Below the pieces are notes generated by a model. That model was not told the DNA's origin, searched no databases, and saw nothing but the letters and a program-made list of their open reading frames with translations. 64,000 nt of DNA. Origin: Megascapheus bottae. Lineage: Eukaryota; Chordata; Mammalia; Rodentia; Geomyidae. The stretch spans positions 2,749,501 to 2,813,500 of the forward strand of contig JANJXV010000043.1 in the NCBI GenBank assembly GCA_024803745.1, written 5' to 3'. The translations under genes and the position numbers were made by a program. Numbering within the stretch: position 1 is the first letter of the stretch; every line of letters starts with the position of its first letter. Positions 54,135 to 64,000 of the stretch are shown in pieces.

Positions 54135-54555
54135 TTAATTAGCTTCATACTATATGGACTTATGTATCAAGATTTTGCTCTATTGCAGATCTCTGCTAGT
54201 AGAGCCCAAGGTTTCTACTGATTATGACGAATGAGGGAAACCATTGAGCCTAAGTTCCTTTGAGTCTGGCTTACTTCACTTAATATGATTTTTTCTAAGT
54301 CTTTCCATTTCCTAACAAATGGGGCGATGCCATTCTTTCTGACAGCAGCATAGAATTCCATTGTGTACAAATACCACAACTTGTTGATCCACTCATCAAC
54401 TGAGGGACATCTAGGTTGGTTCCATATCTTTGCTATGGTGAATAGTGCTGCAATGAATATTGTTGTGCTAGTGGTGAAAGGGTATCAATGTATGTGAATT
54501 AATGCACCTTCTATCTGGCAAATATCATGTAACCCTTTTACTAATTACAATAAAA
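54135..54555 (+). mobile_element. Short L1 with 5' inversion
   Basis: 54135-54472 is ORF2/3' UTR text in reverse (same as 16320-16650). 54473-54555 is forward 3' end ('gggtatcaatgtatgtgaat', 'ttacaataaaaaaattaaa'). Possible target duplication around 'aagagtttaa' (54128-54138) and 'aaaagtttaaaa' after the tail. Twin-priming structure again. Confidence 0.87.
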
Positions 54556-55276
54556 AAATTAAAAAAAGTTTAAAACATTTAAGCATACCCATGAGATCGA
54601 TGATTGGTAGAAAGGCAGAGGACACAGGCTGTGGCCCTCAGTGTGGGCTTCAGCCTGTGAGGTGGTAGAGACACACTGGAGCCAGGCAGTTCACCACCAG
54701 GCTGCTGGAGAAACCGGCACTTCCTGTCCGTGAAAGCAGTGGGAGGAGGGGCAGAGGGAAGAGGAGGAACACACAGAGGAGCACTTCCATGGCCAATGGT
54801 ACCACTTCTGGGGGCCTAACACATCTAAAGGGACCACCTGTGTCCTCACAACATTGTTTTCACCTAGAGGGTTCAACCTACCAGGTGTTTTCTAGACACT
54901 GCCCATCATCCCACTCAGCTCATCACATCACCAGCTCTGGAGCCAGCAACACAGACTCCGCCAAGCCCAGCTTCTTTTTCCTGTCCCCTACAGTGCTGGA
55001 CAGTGGGTGGGTGGTTTGTGAGCTGTTCCCATGTCCCCTACTTCATTCTGCCGAACATCCAACACAGACCCAGAAAAAGAGCTAGATAGGCTGTGTAAAC
55101 TAGCTCAGAAGAAAATACAATCCCCCTACTCAGCCTGCTTTCTACCTGACCGGAATCAACCTTCCGACAGCAGAGCACACCCTAACCATGGGTATTGGGA
55201 GGGTGGAGTAGTTGGAGGTTACTGTTGATGGTCTACACATTGGGGCCCAGCATACAGGAGACACATCGGGCTCCAG
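54556..55276 (+). other. GC-richer segment, nothing recognised
   Basis: No repeat or protein family recognised. It lies upstream of the V2R fragment and may be its intron or flank. Confidence 0.5.
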
Positions 55277-55551
55277 TTCAACAAGGGGTCCCTCACTGCC
55301 TTCTACTGTGCCTTTGATACCTGGGCTCCCTGGCCCTGGCCAGCTTCACGGGGGATTTTATGGCAAGGAACCTGCCTGACACCTTCCATGAGGCCAAGTT
55401 CCTGACCTTCAGCATGCTGGTGTTCTGCAGTGTGTGGCTCACCTTCCTGCCTGTCTACTACAGTGCCAAGGGGAAGGTGATGGTGACTGTGGAGATCTTC
55501 TCCAACTTGGCCTCCAGTGCAGGGATCCTGGGCTACAATTTTGCCACCAAC
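55277..55551 (+). pseudogene. Vomeronasal type-2 receptor (V2R) fragment
   Basis: Class C pheromone receptor, transmembrane part only. NKGSLTAFYC (55280-55310), a frameshift near 55318, then [39 protein letters not shown] and [10 protein letters not shown], the last helices of the V2R domain. It stops at TGA 55552-55554, where V2Rs usually continue with a short cytoplasmic tail. The large extracellular ligand domain and first helices are not in this window. Wording is close to rodent Vmn2r proteins. Clearly a relic. Confidence 0.87.
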
Positions 55552-55589
55552 TGATATTGTCTTTTAAAAAATTCTTTGTTCTTTTTTTT

Positions 55590-55730
55590 TGGCTTTACTG
55601 ACTTCTACTCAGGGACAGGGCACTGTCTTGGTATTTTTCCTCTAGGCTAGAGCTCTACCACTTGAGCCACAGTACAACTTCTGGATTTTTTTTCTGTGCA
55701 TGTGGTACTTGTAATAAAGGCAAGACGTGA
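55590..55730 (-). mobile_element. IDL-Geo SINE, minus strand, truncated
   Basis: 'tctaccacttgagccacagt' and 'gtgcatgtggtacttgtaat'; most of the ID-like half is missing. Confidence 0.72.
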
Positions 55731-56107
55731 TACAGATTCTCAAGATCAGAGAGAATTTCTCTTCGAAGGTTAAGAGAGATACATCCCATTGTGTAAGCAA
55801 GAAACCTTAAGGTGAATGTTACGTGTTGCCTGTAATGCTTAAAGATTCTGTGCTATTTCGACAGCCATAACTCAGTAGAATTTCAGGAATTCCTTCAACA
55901 ATAAGTTACTATTCATTTCGTTAGTTATATTATTGTCACAGCAAGTTTCCTCTAAGACTTCTTCGTTATGCATTTTATCCTGGACTTTCTATACTGTCTA
56001 TGCAATTGGAAGCAGAGGACTTTTGTTTTCCTTTCTTCCACCCTTCCATACTTCCACCGCCCAAACCCACTCTGCTTTCTTTCAGAAAGAGATCCTCTAA
56101 AAGCACA

Positions 56108-56298
56108 GGCTAGGGCCGAGAGTTTAGCAGGTGGAGTTGTGCTTGACTAGCATGCCAGAAGACCTGGGTACTATTCTTTGGTTCTGAAAAAGCAGGAAGT
56201 GCTGTTGGGGCTGAAATGGTAGTGGTATTCCAGTGCAAAAGAAGCTCAGGCAAAGTGCTCAGGCCCTGACTCTAAGCCTCAAGACTGGCAAAAACAAA
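56108..56298 (+). mobile_element. IDL-Geo SINE
   Basis: 'tagggccgagagtttagcag', 'cttgactagcatgccagaag', 'agcaggaagtgctgttgggg', 'caggccctgactctaagcct'. Confidence 0.83.
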
Positions 56299-57001
56299 AC
56301 AAAGCCCACAGAGTACCCTGAAGTCTGGGGCAAACCTGAATGATCAGAGATTCCTTCAACAATTATGGACCCAGGAAGTGTCAAAACACTTCGGAGATGG
56401 AAGGACTGTGAAGAATTTAAAGCATGCCCCAAGTAGAAAAGAAGGCTTCGATAGCCTCCCCTAGACCATTCCTCTCCCACAAAAGTGAATGTGCTCATTT
56501 GAACTTCAATCACCAACTGCAAGTTTATGACAAGATCTTAATCCCCTCACTGCCTGGGGATCACTGCAGACTCAGGAAGACTTCTGAGCACAGTGATCAA
56601 GTAATAGAGACAGAAACATCCTACAGAGGATGGGCTGCAGATCTGGATTCTCGGAAAGAATAGGAGATGAAACTCTGAGACTGGGGTAAAATTATCTGCC
56701 TCTGTCTTCCTTGGACACCTATTGAAACAAGAACATATTTTAGAAAAATTAAGTGGACAACAAAAGCTATGTATAGATGTTCAAGTATCTGCAAGTTAGT
56801 GTCACCACCTGATACCAAATAGTCTGAAATCATTCTCCATGGTGACATATAGTGAATGTCTTGAACTCTGTCTTTTGGTTGCTCCACTCTCAAATTCCTA
56901 TTTGCTTCTACTATAGAGATATACAGCCATAGAAGGCAAAGGTCTAAGGGTGTACAATAACACTGAGTTGCAATCTAGTCTTCAAAAATAGAGAATGAGA
57001 A
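56299..57001 (+). other. No gene or repeat recognised
   Basis: About 700 bases with only short unconvincing frames. Confidence 0.6.
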
Positions 57002-57232
57002 GCTGGGCACTGATGGCGCACAGCTGTAATTCTAGCTAGCCAGGAGGATGAGATCTGAGGATTGTGGTTCAAAGCCAACCAGCGCAGAAAAGTCCATTGA
57101 CCCTTATTTACAATTAACCATAAAAAATGGGTTTAGCTTTGGTTTGAGTGGTAGAGCAGCAATTTTGAGCAAAAGGAAGCTCAAGGACAGCACTCTGGAC
57201 CTCAGTTCAAGTACAAGGTCTGGCCCAAGGAA
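57002..57232 (+). mobile_element. SINE (7SL-like/Geo)
   Basis: 'gctgggcactgatggcgcac', 'agctgtaattctagctagcc', 'gaggatgagatctgaggatt', 'ggtttgagtggtagagcagc'. Confidence 0.85.
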
Positions 57233-58102
57233 AAAAGGGACAAAGAGAGAAACTAGTTCAATCCCACCGCTTTGGAGAAAAGTATTATCCCAATGGAAAT
57301 AAATTCAACATCCATCAAGTTTATCTTATTTTCTTAAAAAAATTATAAAACTTTAGTGGAATTGGGTTTTGTTTTTGACTAAACATCATGTAAGTCAGGA
57401 CAGCATTTCTGAACACAAGTCAAATCTGAAAATATTGTTTTTTGTGAATTCCCAGAAGTTTTAGACAGAACAGTTTAGGCAGAACAATTTTAGACAGTTT
57501 TAGACAGACGCAGTTTAGATAGAACAATTCTTAACCGATCATCAGTGCAGAAGTAAGTTCAAGGCAAAAATTCAGTCTCCACTATAGTGGATCAAAGACT
57601 GCAAGGAAATAAAATCAGATACTTGAAGTTGCATATGGATGAATAAAAGACCCTTTTTAGACAGAAAAATCATTTGCAGATAGAACAATGTAGGAGGATG
57701 TTCAATGCAAAAATTCAGATTACATTATACTGGATCCAAAACGTTGAGAAGTAAAACCAGACAAACTGAAGTTGCATATGGATGAAAAATGCCCCCGTTT
57801 AGATCGAGCAATTCTTAACAGACAGAACAATGCAGGGAGAAGTTGAATACAAAAATTAAGTCTCCACTATACTGGATCAAAGGCCTCAATTAAGTGAAAG
57901 TAGGTACACTGAAGTTGCACAGGGACAAATTAAAAACTCCGTTTGGTCAGAACAATTCCTAGCAGATAGAACAATGCAGGACAAAGATCAATGCAAAAAT
58001 TCAGTCTACATTATACTGGATAAATACGTCAAAGTAGTAAAAGCATTTACACTGAAGTTGCACAGGAACGAATAAAAATCTCCACTTAGAACTATTCCTA
58101 GC

Positions 58103-58301
58103 AGGGCCGGGAGTTTGGCCTAGTGGTTAAAGTGCTTGCCTAGCATGCATCAAGACCCGGGTTCGATTCCTCGGTACCACATACATAGAAAAAAAAAGCC
58201 GGAAGTGGTGCTGGGGCTCAAGTGGTAGAGCTCTAACCTTGAGAAAGTCCAAGGACAGTGCTCAGGCCCTGAGCTCAAGCCCAGGACTGGCAAAAAAAAA
58301 A
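58103..58301 (+). mobile_element. IDL-Geo SINE, young, full length
   Basis: Inserted in the tandem array with a perfect 15-base duplication, agaactattcctagc, at 58088-58102 and 58302-58316. Its pol III boxes are intact: A box tggcctagtgg (58116-58126), B box ggttcgattcc (58160-58170). The right half 'gccggaagtggtgctgggg' follows an internal A run, and it ends in an A tail of about 11. Best copy in the window. Confidence 0.95.
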
Positions 58302-59539
58302 AGAACTATTCCTAGCGGACAGAATAATGCAGGACAAAGATCAATGCAAAAATTCAGCCTAAATTATACTGGATAAAAGGACTCGAAGAAGTAAAATCAG
58401 ATATACTGAAGTTGCATATGGAAGAATAAAAGACCCTGTTTAGACAGAACAATACTTAGAAGATAGAACAATGCAGGAGGAAGTTCAACGCACAAAAACA
58501 GTCTTCATTATACCGGATCAAAGATCTCAAATGAGTGAAAGCAGATACACTAAAGTTGAGAGGGACGAATAAACGACCTGGTTTAGACAGTGCAATTCTT
58601 TGCAGATAGAACAATGCAACACGAAGTTCAAAACAAAAATCAGGTCTCCATAATACTAGATCAAGGGCGTTGAAGAATTAAAAACAGAAACACTGAAGTT
58701 GCACATGGATAAATAAATGACCGAGTCGAGACCGAACAATTATTAGCAGAAAGAACAATGCCAGAGGAAGTTCGATGCAAAAATCCAGTTTCCATTATAC
58801 TGGATCAACGACCTGGAAGAAGTAAAAGCAGACACACTGAAGTTGCACCGGGTGGAATAAAAGACTCCGTTTAGACAGACCAAATCCTAGCAGGTAGAAC
58901 AATGCAGGAGGTAGTTCAAGGCAAAAATCCAGTCTCCCATTTACTGGATCAAAGACCTCGAAAAAGTAAAACCAGACACACTGAAGTTGCATATGGGGGA
59001 ATAAAAGACCAGGTTTAGAATGAACAATATTTAGCAGATAGGACAATTCATGTGAAAGTTCAAGGCATTAATCCAGTCTAAATGATACTGGTTCAAATAC
59101 CTCAAAGAGGAAAAAACAGATACACTAAAGTTGAATTTGGAAAACTAAAGACCCCGTTTTGACAGAATTCTTAGTAGACAGAAAAATGCAGAATGAAGTG
59201 CAACTGAAAATCCCATGTCCATTTTACTGGATCAAAGACCATGAAGAAATAAGATGAGATACACTCAAGTTGCATATGGAAGAATAAAAAACTCCGTTTA
59301 GACAAAATAATTCTTAAGATATAGAACCCTACAGCACCAAGCTCAACTGAAAAATCACGTCTCCATTACACTGGATCAAAGAACTCGTAATAAAACCAGA
59401 TTCACCGAAGTGGTATATGCAAGAATAAAAGACAACGTTTAGACCGAAAAATTCTTAGCAGATAGATCCATTCGGACCAAGTTCAATGCAAATATCCAGT
59501 CTCCATTGTACTGGATCAAAGACTTTGAATAAGAGAAAG

Positions 59540-59849
59540 TGTTGGGAGCCAGAGTGGAATCAAACTGTACCTTGACTTGCATCAGAGGATGGCTTTATTG
59601 TCTTATTGTTTTCTGGCCCTATTCTATGTAAATGACCTGAGAATTACCATATGAATGTAACACCTGGAGGTTCCCTGGGTCTGGAGGAGGGAAGAAGCGG
59701 GAGTGAAAATTAACGCGGCAGTCTTTACCTGGACTGCGGACATCACGGACCCGGTGTGTCTGTCTCTCTTCTATTTCTTCCTGGTCCTTGCCCCCGATTT
59801 CCGGAACCCCAATCTGCGAACCCTGGTTTGCTGCCGGTTGGCCCCGGCA
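59540..59849 (+). mobile_element. Solo LTR related to ERV1, plus strand
   Basis: 310 bp, tgttgggagc...ggccccggca. The last about 60 bases ('accccaatctgcgaaccctg', 'gctgccggttggccccggca') match the ERV1 LTR end, while the U3 part differs. Flanks agaaag/agaaac form a 6-bp duplication with one mismatch, typical of class II elements. It represents recombination between two LTRs of a former provirus. Confidence 0.88.
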
Positions 59850-60149
59850 AGAAACCAGATGCACTGAAGTTGTATAGGGAAGAATAACATATGCAGTTCA
59901 GACAGAACAATTCTTAGGTGGTCATGAAAGCAGAAGGAAGTTCAACGCAAAAATTCAGTCTCCACTATAGTGGATCAAAGACTGCAATGAAATAAAATCA
60001 GACACTTGAAGTTGCATATGGATGAATAAAAGACCCTTTTTAGACAGAACAATCCTTTCCAGATAGAACAATGCAGGAGGATGTTCAATACAAAAATTCA
60101 GACTCCATTTTATTGGATCAAAAACGTTGAGAAGTAAAACCAGACACAC

Positions 60150-63100
60150 TATGGTTTGAAAAGCCCAGTGGAAGAATTTATGTCTATTACCATGTCCATA
60201 GATTTGGGTATGCAGTTACTGAGTCCTTGCTCTTGTACTCTTTGGATTTGATAACCGCATATTAAGGATACCATGCCCCTTTTGTTCCTTAGGTCTTGAC
60301 TTGTCTCATTCAACATGATTCGCTCTAGATTCATCCACTTCCCTGTGAATGCAATTATTTTCTCTTGTCTGTTGGCTATGTAGAATTCCATTGTGTATAT
60401 ATACCACATTTTCTCTATCCATTCATCTGCAGTAGGGCGTCTGTATTGTTTCCATCGCCTGGCTATTGTGAATAGCGCAGAGATGAACATAGCTGAGCAG
60501 GTGTCTTTATAATATCCTGGGTCATGCTGTTCAGGATAGATGCCCAGAAGTGGTATGGTGGGATCGTAGGGAAGGTCTATTTTCAGTTCTTTAAGAAACC
60601 TCCACACTGCTTTCCAGAGTGGCTGAACTAGTTTACAATCCCACCAGCAGTACAGTAGGGTTCCTTTTTCTCCACAACCCCTCCAGCAACTGTCATTGTC
60701 TGAGTTCAAAATCTTGGCCATTCTTGTTGGGGTAAGGTGGTATCTTAGGGTTGTTTTTATTTGCATTTCCTTTATGACCATAGATGATGAACATTTTCTC
60801 ATATGTTTTTCTGCCATTTTAATCTCTTCTTCTGATAGGTCTCTCTTTAGCTCCCTTGCCAGTTTAGTGAATGGTTTATTGGGTTTTCAGGGGAATACTT
60901 TCTTGAATTCCCTGTAGATATTGGATGTTAAGCATTTGTCAGGTGTATTGTTGGTGAATATCTTTCCCAGTTGGTTGGCTGTCTCTCTACTTTTGCAACT
61001 ATGTTTTTGTCTAAAAAGAAACTTTTTATTTTTAGCTAGTCCCATTTATTGAGTCTCTCTCCAATCTGTTGTGACCCTGGGATTCTGTTCAGGAATCTGT
61101 TGCCTGTGCCTATGAGTTCCAGTGTCTCTCCTGCTTTATCATGTAGCAGTTTCACGGTTTCCAGTCTGACATTGAGGTCTTTGATCCACTTTGAGTTAAT
61201 GCTTGTGCATGGTGAAAGGCTAGAGTCAATTTTTAGTTTTCTGCATGTGGCTGCCCAGTTTTGTTAGCACCAATAATTGAATAAACTGTGTTTGTTACAC
61301 TGTATATCTCTTTTGCTCCTTTGTCAAATACAAGTTGCCTATAGTTATTTGGTTCTATTTCTGGGTCTTCTATTCTGTTCCACTGATCTTCTGGTCTGAT
61401 TTTGTGCCAGTACTAAGCAGTTTTGTTATTATGGCTCTATAGTAGAGTTTGAAGTTTGGTATTGTAATACCACCAGCATTGCTCTTTTTGCCTAGAATTG
61501 TTTTGGTTATTCTAGGTCTTTTTTATTCCATATGAATCCTTGGATTATATTTTCAATTTCCGTAAACAATGTCTTTGGGATTTTGATGGGGTTTGCATTA
61601 AATTTGTATATAAATTTTGGCAGTATAGCCATTTTCCCTGTGTTGATTCTCCCTAGCCATGTGCATGGGATGTCTTTCCATTTCCTAGTGTCCTCTTTAA
61701 TTTCTTTCATTAGGCTTTTATAGTTTTCATTGAATAATTCCTTTACATCTTTGGTTAAGTATATTCCTAAGTATTTTATTCTTTTGGAGGCTATTGCGAA
61801 TGGGATCATTTTCTTGATTTGGCCTTCTGTTTGTGTATTGGTGTACAAGAAGGCTACTGACTTCTGATGATTGATTTTGTATCCTGCCACTTTGCTAAAG
61901 TGGTTTATTAATTCTAGAAGTTTGTTGGGTCACTCAAGTCACTGTAAACAAGGATAGTTTAATTTCTTCTTTCCCTATGTGGATCCCTTTGATGTCATTT
62001 TCTTGCCTTATTGCTCTGGCTAAGGATTCCAGCACTATATTGAAGAGAAGTGGAGAGAGTGGGCATCCCTGTCTAGTTCCTGATTTTAAGGTGAATGGTT
62101 CTAGTCTTTCACCATTTAGTATAATATTGGCTGTAGGTTTTTCATATATGGCTTTCACTATTTTGAGGAATGTACCTCTTATTCCTATTTTTTCTAGTGC
62201 TTTCAACATGAATGGATGTTTTATTTTGTCAAATGCCTTCTCCGCGTCCAGAGAAATTATCATATGATTCTTATCCTTAACTCTATTGATATGATGTATT
62301 ACATTGATTGATTTGCGAATGTTAAACCAGCCTTGCATCTGTGGGATGAAGCCCACTTGATCATAGTGTATGATTTTTTTAAATTTGTTTCTGGATTCTG
62401 TTGGCTAATATGTTATTGAGGAGTTTTGCGTCTAGGTTCATAAGAGAAGATAGGTCTGTGGTTTTCTTTTTTTGTTGGGTCTTTCCCTGGTTTGGGGATG
62501 AGAGTAATATTAGCTTCATAAAATGAGTTTGGTATTTCTCCTTCTGTTTCTGTTTCTCGAAAGAGTTTCAAGAGTATAGGTGTTATTTCATCTTTAAACG
62601 TCTTGTAGAATTCTGCAGTGAATCCATCTGGACCTGGGCTTTTTTTGGTTGGCTTTTCCCTGATTGTTTCCACAATTTCATTGTAAGAAATTGGTCTGTT
62701 CAATTTGTTTACATCATCGTTGTTCAGTGTGGGTAGCCTATATTTATTTAAGAAATCATCCATTTCTACTAGACTTTCTTGTTTCTTTGAATATACGCCC
62801 TGGTAATACCTATTCATTATGGACTGGATTTCTTTGGAATCAGTTGTGATTGTTCCTGTGGGGTCTCTAATCTTGTTTATTTGGGTCTCCCCTTTCCTTT
62901 TTTTGATTAATCTTGCTAAGGGTCTGTCTATTTTGTTGACTCTTTCAAAGAACCAAATTTTGATTTATCAATTTTGTGTATAGTAGATCTTATTTCAATC
63001 TCTGAAATTTCTGATTTTATTTTTGTTATTTCTGTCCTTCTAGCTGTACTAGAATTAACTTTTTCTTGATCCTCTAGGTGTTTCAGTTTTATTTTAAGGT

Positions 63101-64000
63101 TATTTACGTGGTCTTCTTCTGTCTTTTTAATATGCACTCGTAGTGCGATAAATTTGCCTCTTAGAACTGCCTTTGCTGTGTCCCATAAGTTCCTTTGTGA
63201 TATTTCTTGATTGTCATTACATTCAAGGAAGTTTTTTATTTCATTTCTGATCTGATCTGTTACCCAGGGATTATTCAGAAGTGTGTTGTTCAGTTTCCAT
63301 GTGATTGAATGTTTTTTGACTTTGACTGCATTGCTCAGAATTAGTCTTACTCCACTGTGGTCTGATAGGATGCATGGGATTATATCAGACCTCTTGTATC
63401 TGCTTAAGTTTTCTGTATGACTATTATATGATCTATTTTGGAGTGTGTTCCATGTGCTGCTGAGAAAAATGTAAAAAGTTTCGCCGTTTGGTGGAAGATT
63501 CTGTGTATATCTGTTAAGCCCAGTTGGGCTATGGTGTCATTTAACTCAATGGTGTCTTTTGTTGAGTTGACCTGTCATTTGTTGAGAGTTGAGTATTGAG
63601 GTCACCGACAATGATTGTGTTTGAGTTTATCTTGTTCTGTAATTCTAAAAGAATTTGTTTGACAAATTTGGGTGCTCCCGTGTTGGGGGAATAGATGTTT
63701 ATAACTGTAATATTATGGGCATGGATTGTACCCATTACTAATATATAATGGCCATCTCTATCTTTATGTAATGATTTTACTGAGAAGTTAATTTTGTCAG
63801 AGATTAAGATTGCTACTCCTGCTTTTTTGCATGGTGCATTGGAGTAGAAAATTCATTTCCATTCTTTCACTTGGAATTTGTTTCTGTCTTTGGCAGTGAG
63901 GTGGGTCTCTTGGAGGCAATATATGGATGGGTGGTGTTTCTTAATCCAGTCTGCTGCTCTGTGTCTTTTGATTAGATTGTTCAGCCCGTTCACATTTAGG
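60150..64000 (-). mobile_element. LINE-1 of another subfamily, minus strand (5' part beyond window)
   Basis: ORF2 fragments from the window end downward. EN part (63541-63735) has INIYSPNTGAPKFVKQ and VGDLNTQLS. Pre-RT is at 62413-63137 ([15 protein letters not shown]). RT (61934-62356) has [20 protein letters not shown] and [16 protein letters not shown], then breaks right after LSLF, so the catalytic ADD is missing. The thumb region is at 61507-61890. The C-terminus (60149-60817) has CWRGCGEKGTLLYCWWDC and ends with a stop at 60149. No usual 3' UTR or poly(A) is seen; the 142-bp tandem array begins at once. Wording differs from the other L1s here. Confidence 0.93.

Larger units (their letters stand above)
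57430..60147 (+). repeat. Tandem array of about 142-bp units (about 15 copies)
   Basis: Each unit holds, in order, 'gacagaacaattcttagcag', 'atagaacaatgcagga', 'agttcaatgcaaaaattcag', 'attatactggatcaaag', 'aagtaaaaccagatacac' and 'tgaagttgcatatgga', with 'gaataaaagaccccgttt' closing it. The landmark 'ttcag' (or its aligned variant) falls at about 57571, 57714, 57856, 58000, 58353 (after a SINE), 58497 and 58639, so the period is 142-144 bp. Units are well diverged from one another. The array is interrupted by a SINE (58103-58301) and a solo LTR (59540-59849) and stops at the ORF2 stop of the following L1. Short frames inside are repeat artefacts. Confidence 0.93.

Noticed and set aside
54789..55228. 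Frames upstream of the V2R fragment as V2R extracellular exon
   Set aside because: No venus-flytrap or cysteine-rich domain motif could be matched.
58103..58175. tRNA gene
   Set aside because: The A and B boxes belong to the ID-like half of a SINE with A tail and target duplication. No complete cloverleaf was identified.
57430..60147. CRISPR-like array
   Set aside because: The units are 142 bp and repeat throughout without unique spacers, in a mammalian genome.

Overview
This is mammalian genomic DNA with no compact genes. It holds a decayed chemosensory-receptor region, four olfactory receptor (OR) pseudogenes and one vomeronasal type-2 receptor fragment, buried in retrotransposons. The organism is most likely a rodent of the superfamily Geomyoidea (kangaroo rat, pocket mouse or pocket gopher). 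The reason is a dimeric SINE with a tRNA-Ala/ID-like left half and a distinctive right half, found many times, which fits the IDL-Geo family described from that group. The species is inferred, not proven.

Layout. 1-7.9 kb and 11.6-23.8 kb are two copies of an old tandem duplication. Each starts with an OR pseudogene and continues with the same spacer of SINEs and microsatellites. A third OR (7969-9066) lies between them and is nearly intact. Copy B gained a 3.2-kb L1 (15.95-19.19 kb), a partial internal re-duplication and a short L1 tail (22.7-23.3 kb). Copy A gained an 840-bp retrocopy with an unusually long target-site duplication. At 24.2-29.3 kb is a forward L1 that continues at 38.4-39.0 kb. 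It is split by a complete class II provirus (ERV1, 29343-38416, minus strand) and also carries a small nested, 5'-inverted L1. 39.2-40.3 kb is a rearranged set of L1 3' ends. A fourth OR pseudogene lies at 43.7-44.7 kb. A second, IAP-like provirus (ERV2, 46782-53399, minus strand) has an exact 6-bp target duplication. 54-57.3 kb holds an inverted L1 fragment, the V2R fragment and SINEs. 57.4-60.15 kb is an array of about 142-bp tandem repeats carrying one young SINE and one solo LTR. A different L1 subfamily fills 60.15-64 kb on the minus strand, starting exactly where the array ends.

The proviruses are the best-preserved coding sequences. ERV1 has an uninterrupted gag with a slippery site in phase, but one stop in dUTPase, a frameshift between RNase H and integrase, and no recognisable env. 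ERV2 has open protease and polymerase frames joined by two plausible -1 frameshift sites, but a broken gag and only the tail of env. Neither looks able to act on its own. No OR or V2R in the window is an intact gene as sequenced. I saw no conserved single-copy host gene, no RNA gene apart from the tRNA/7SL-derived SINEs, and no CRISPR array.
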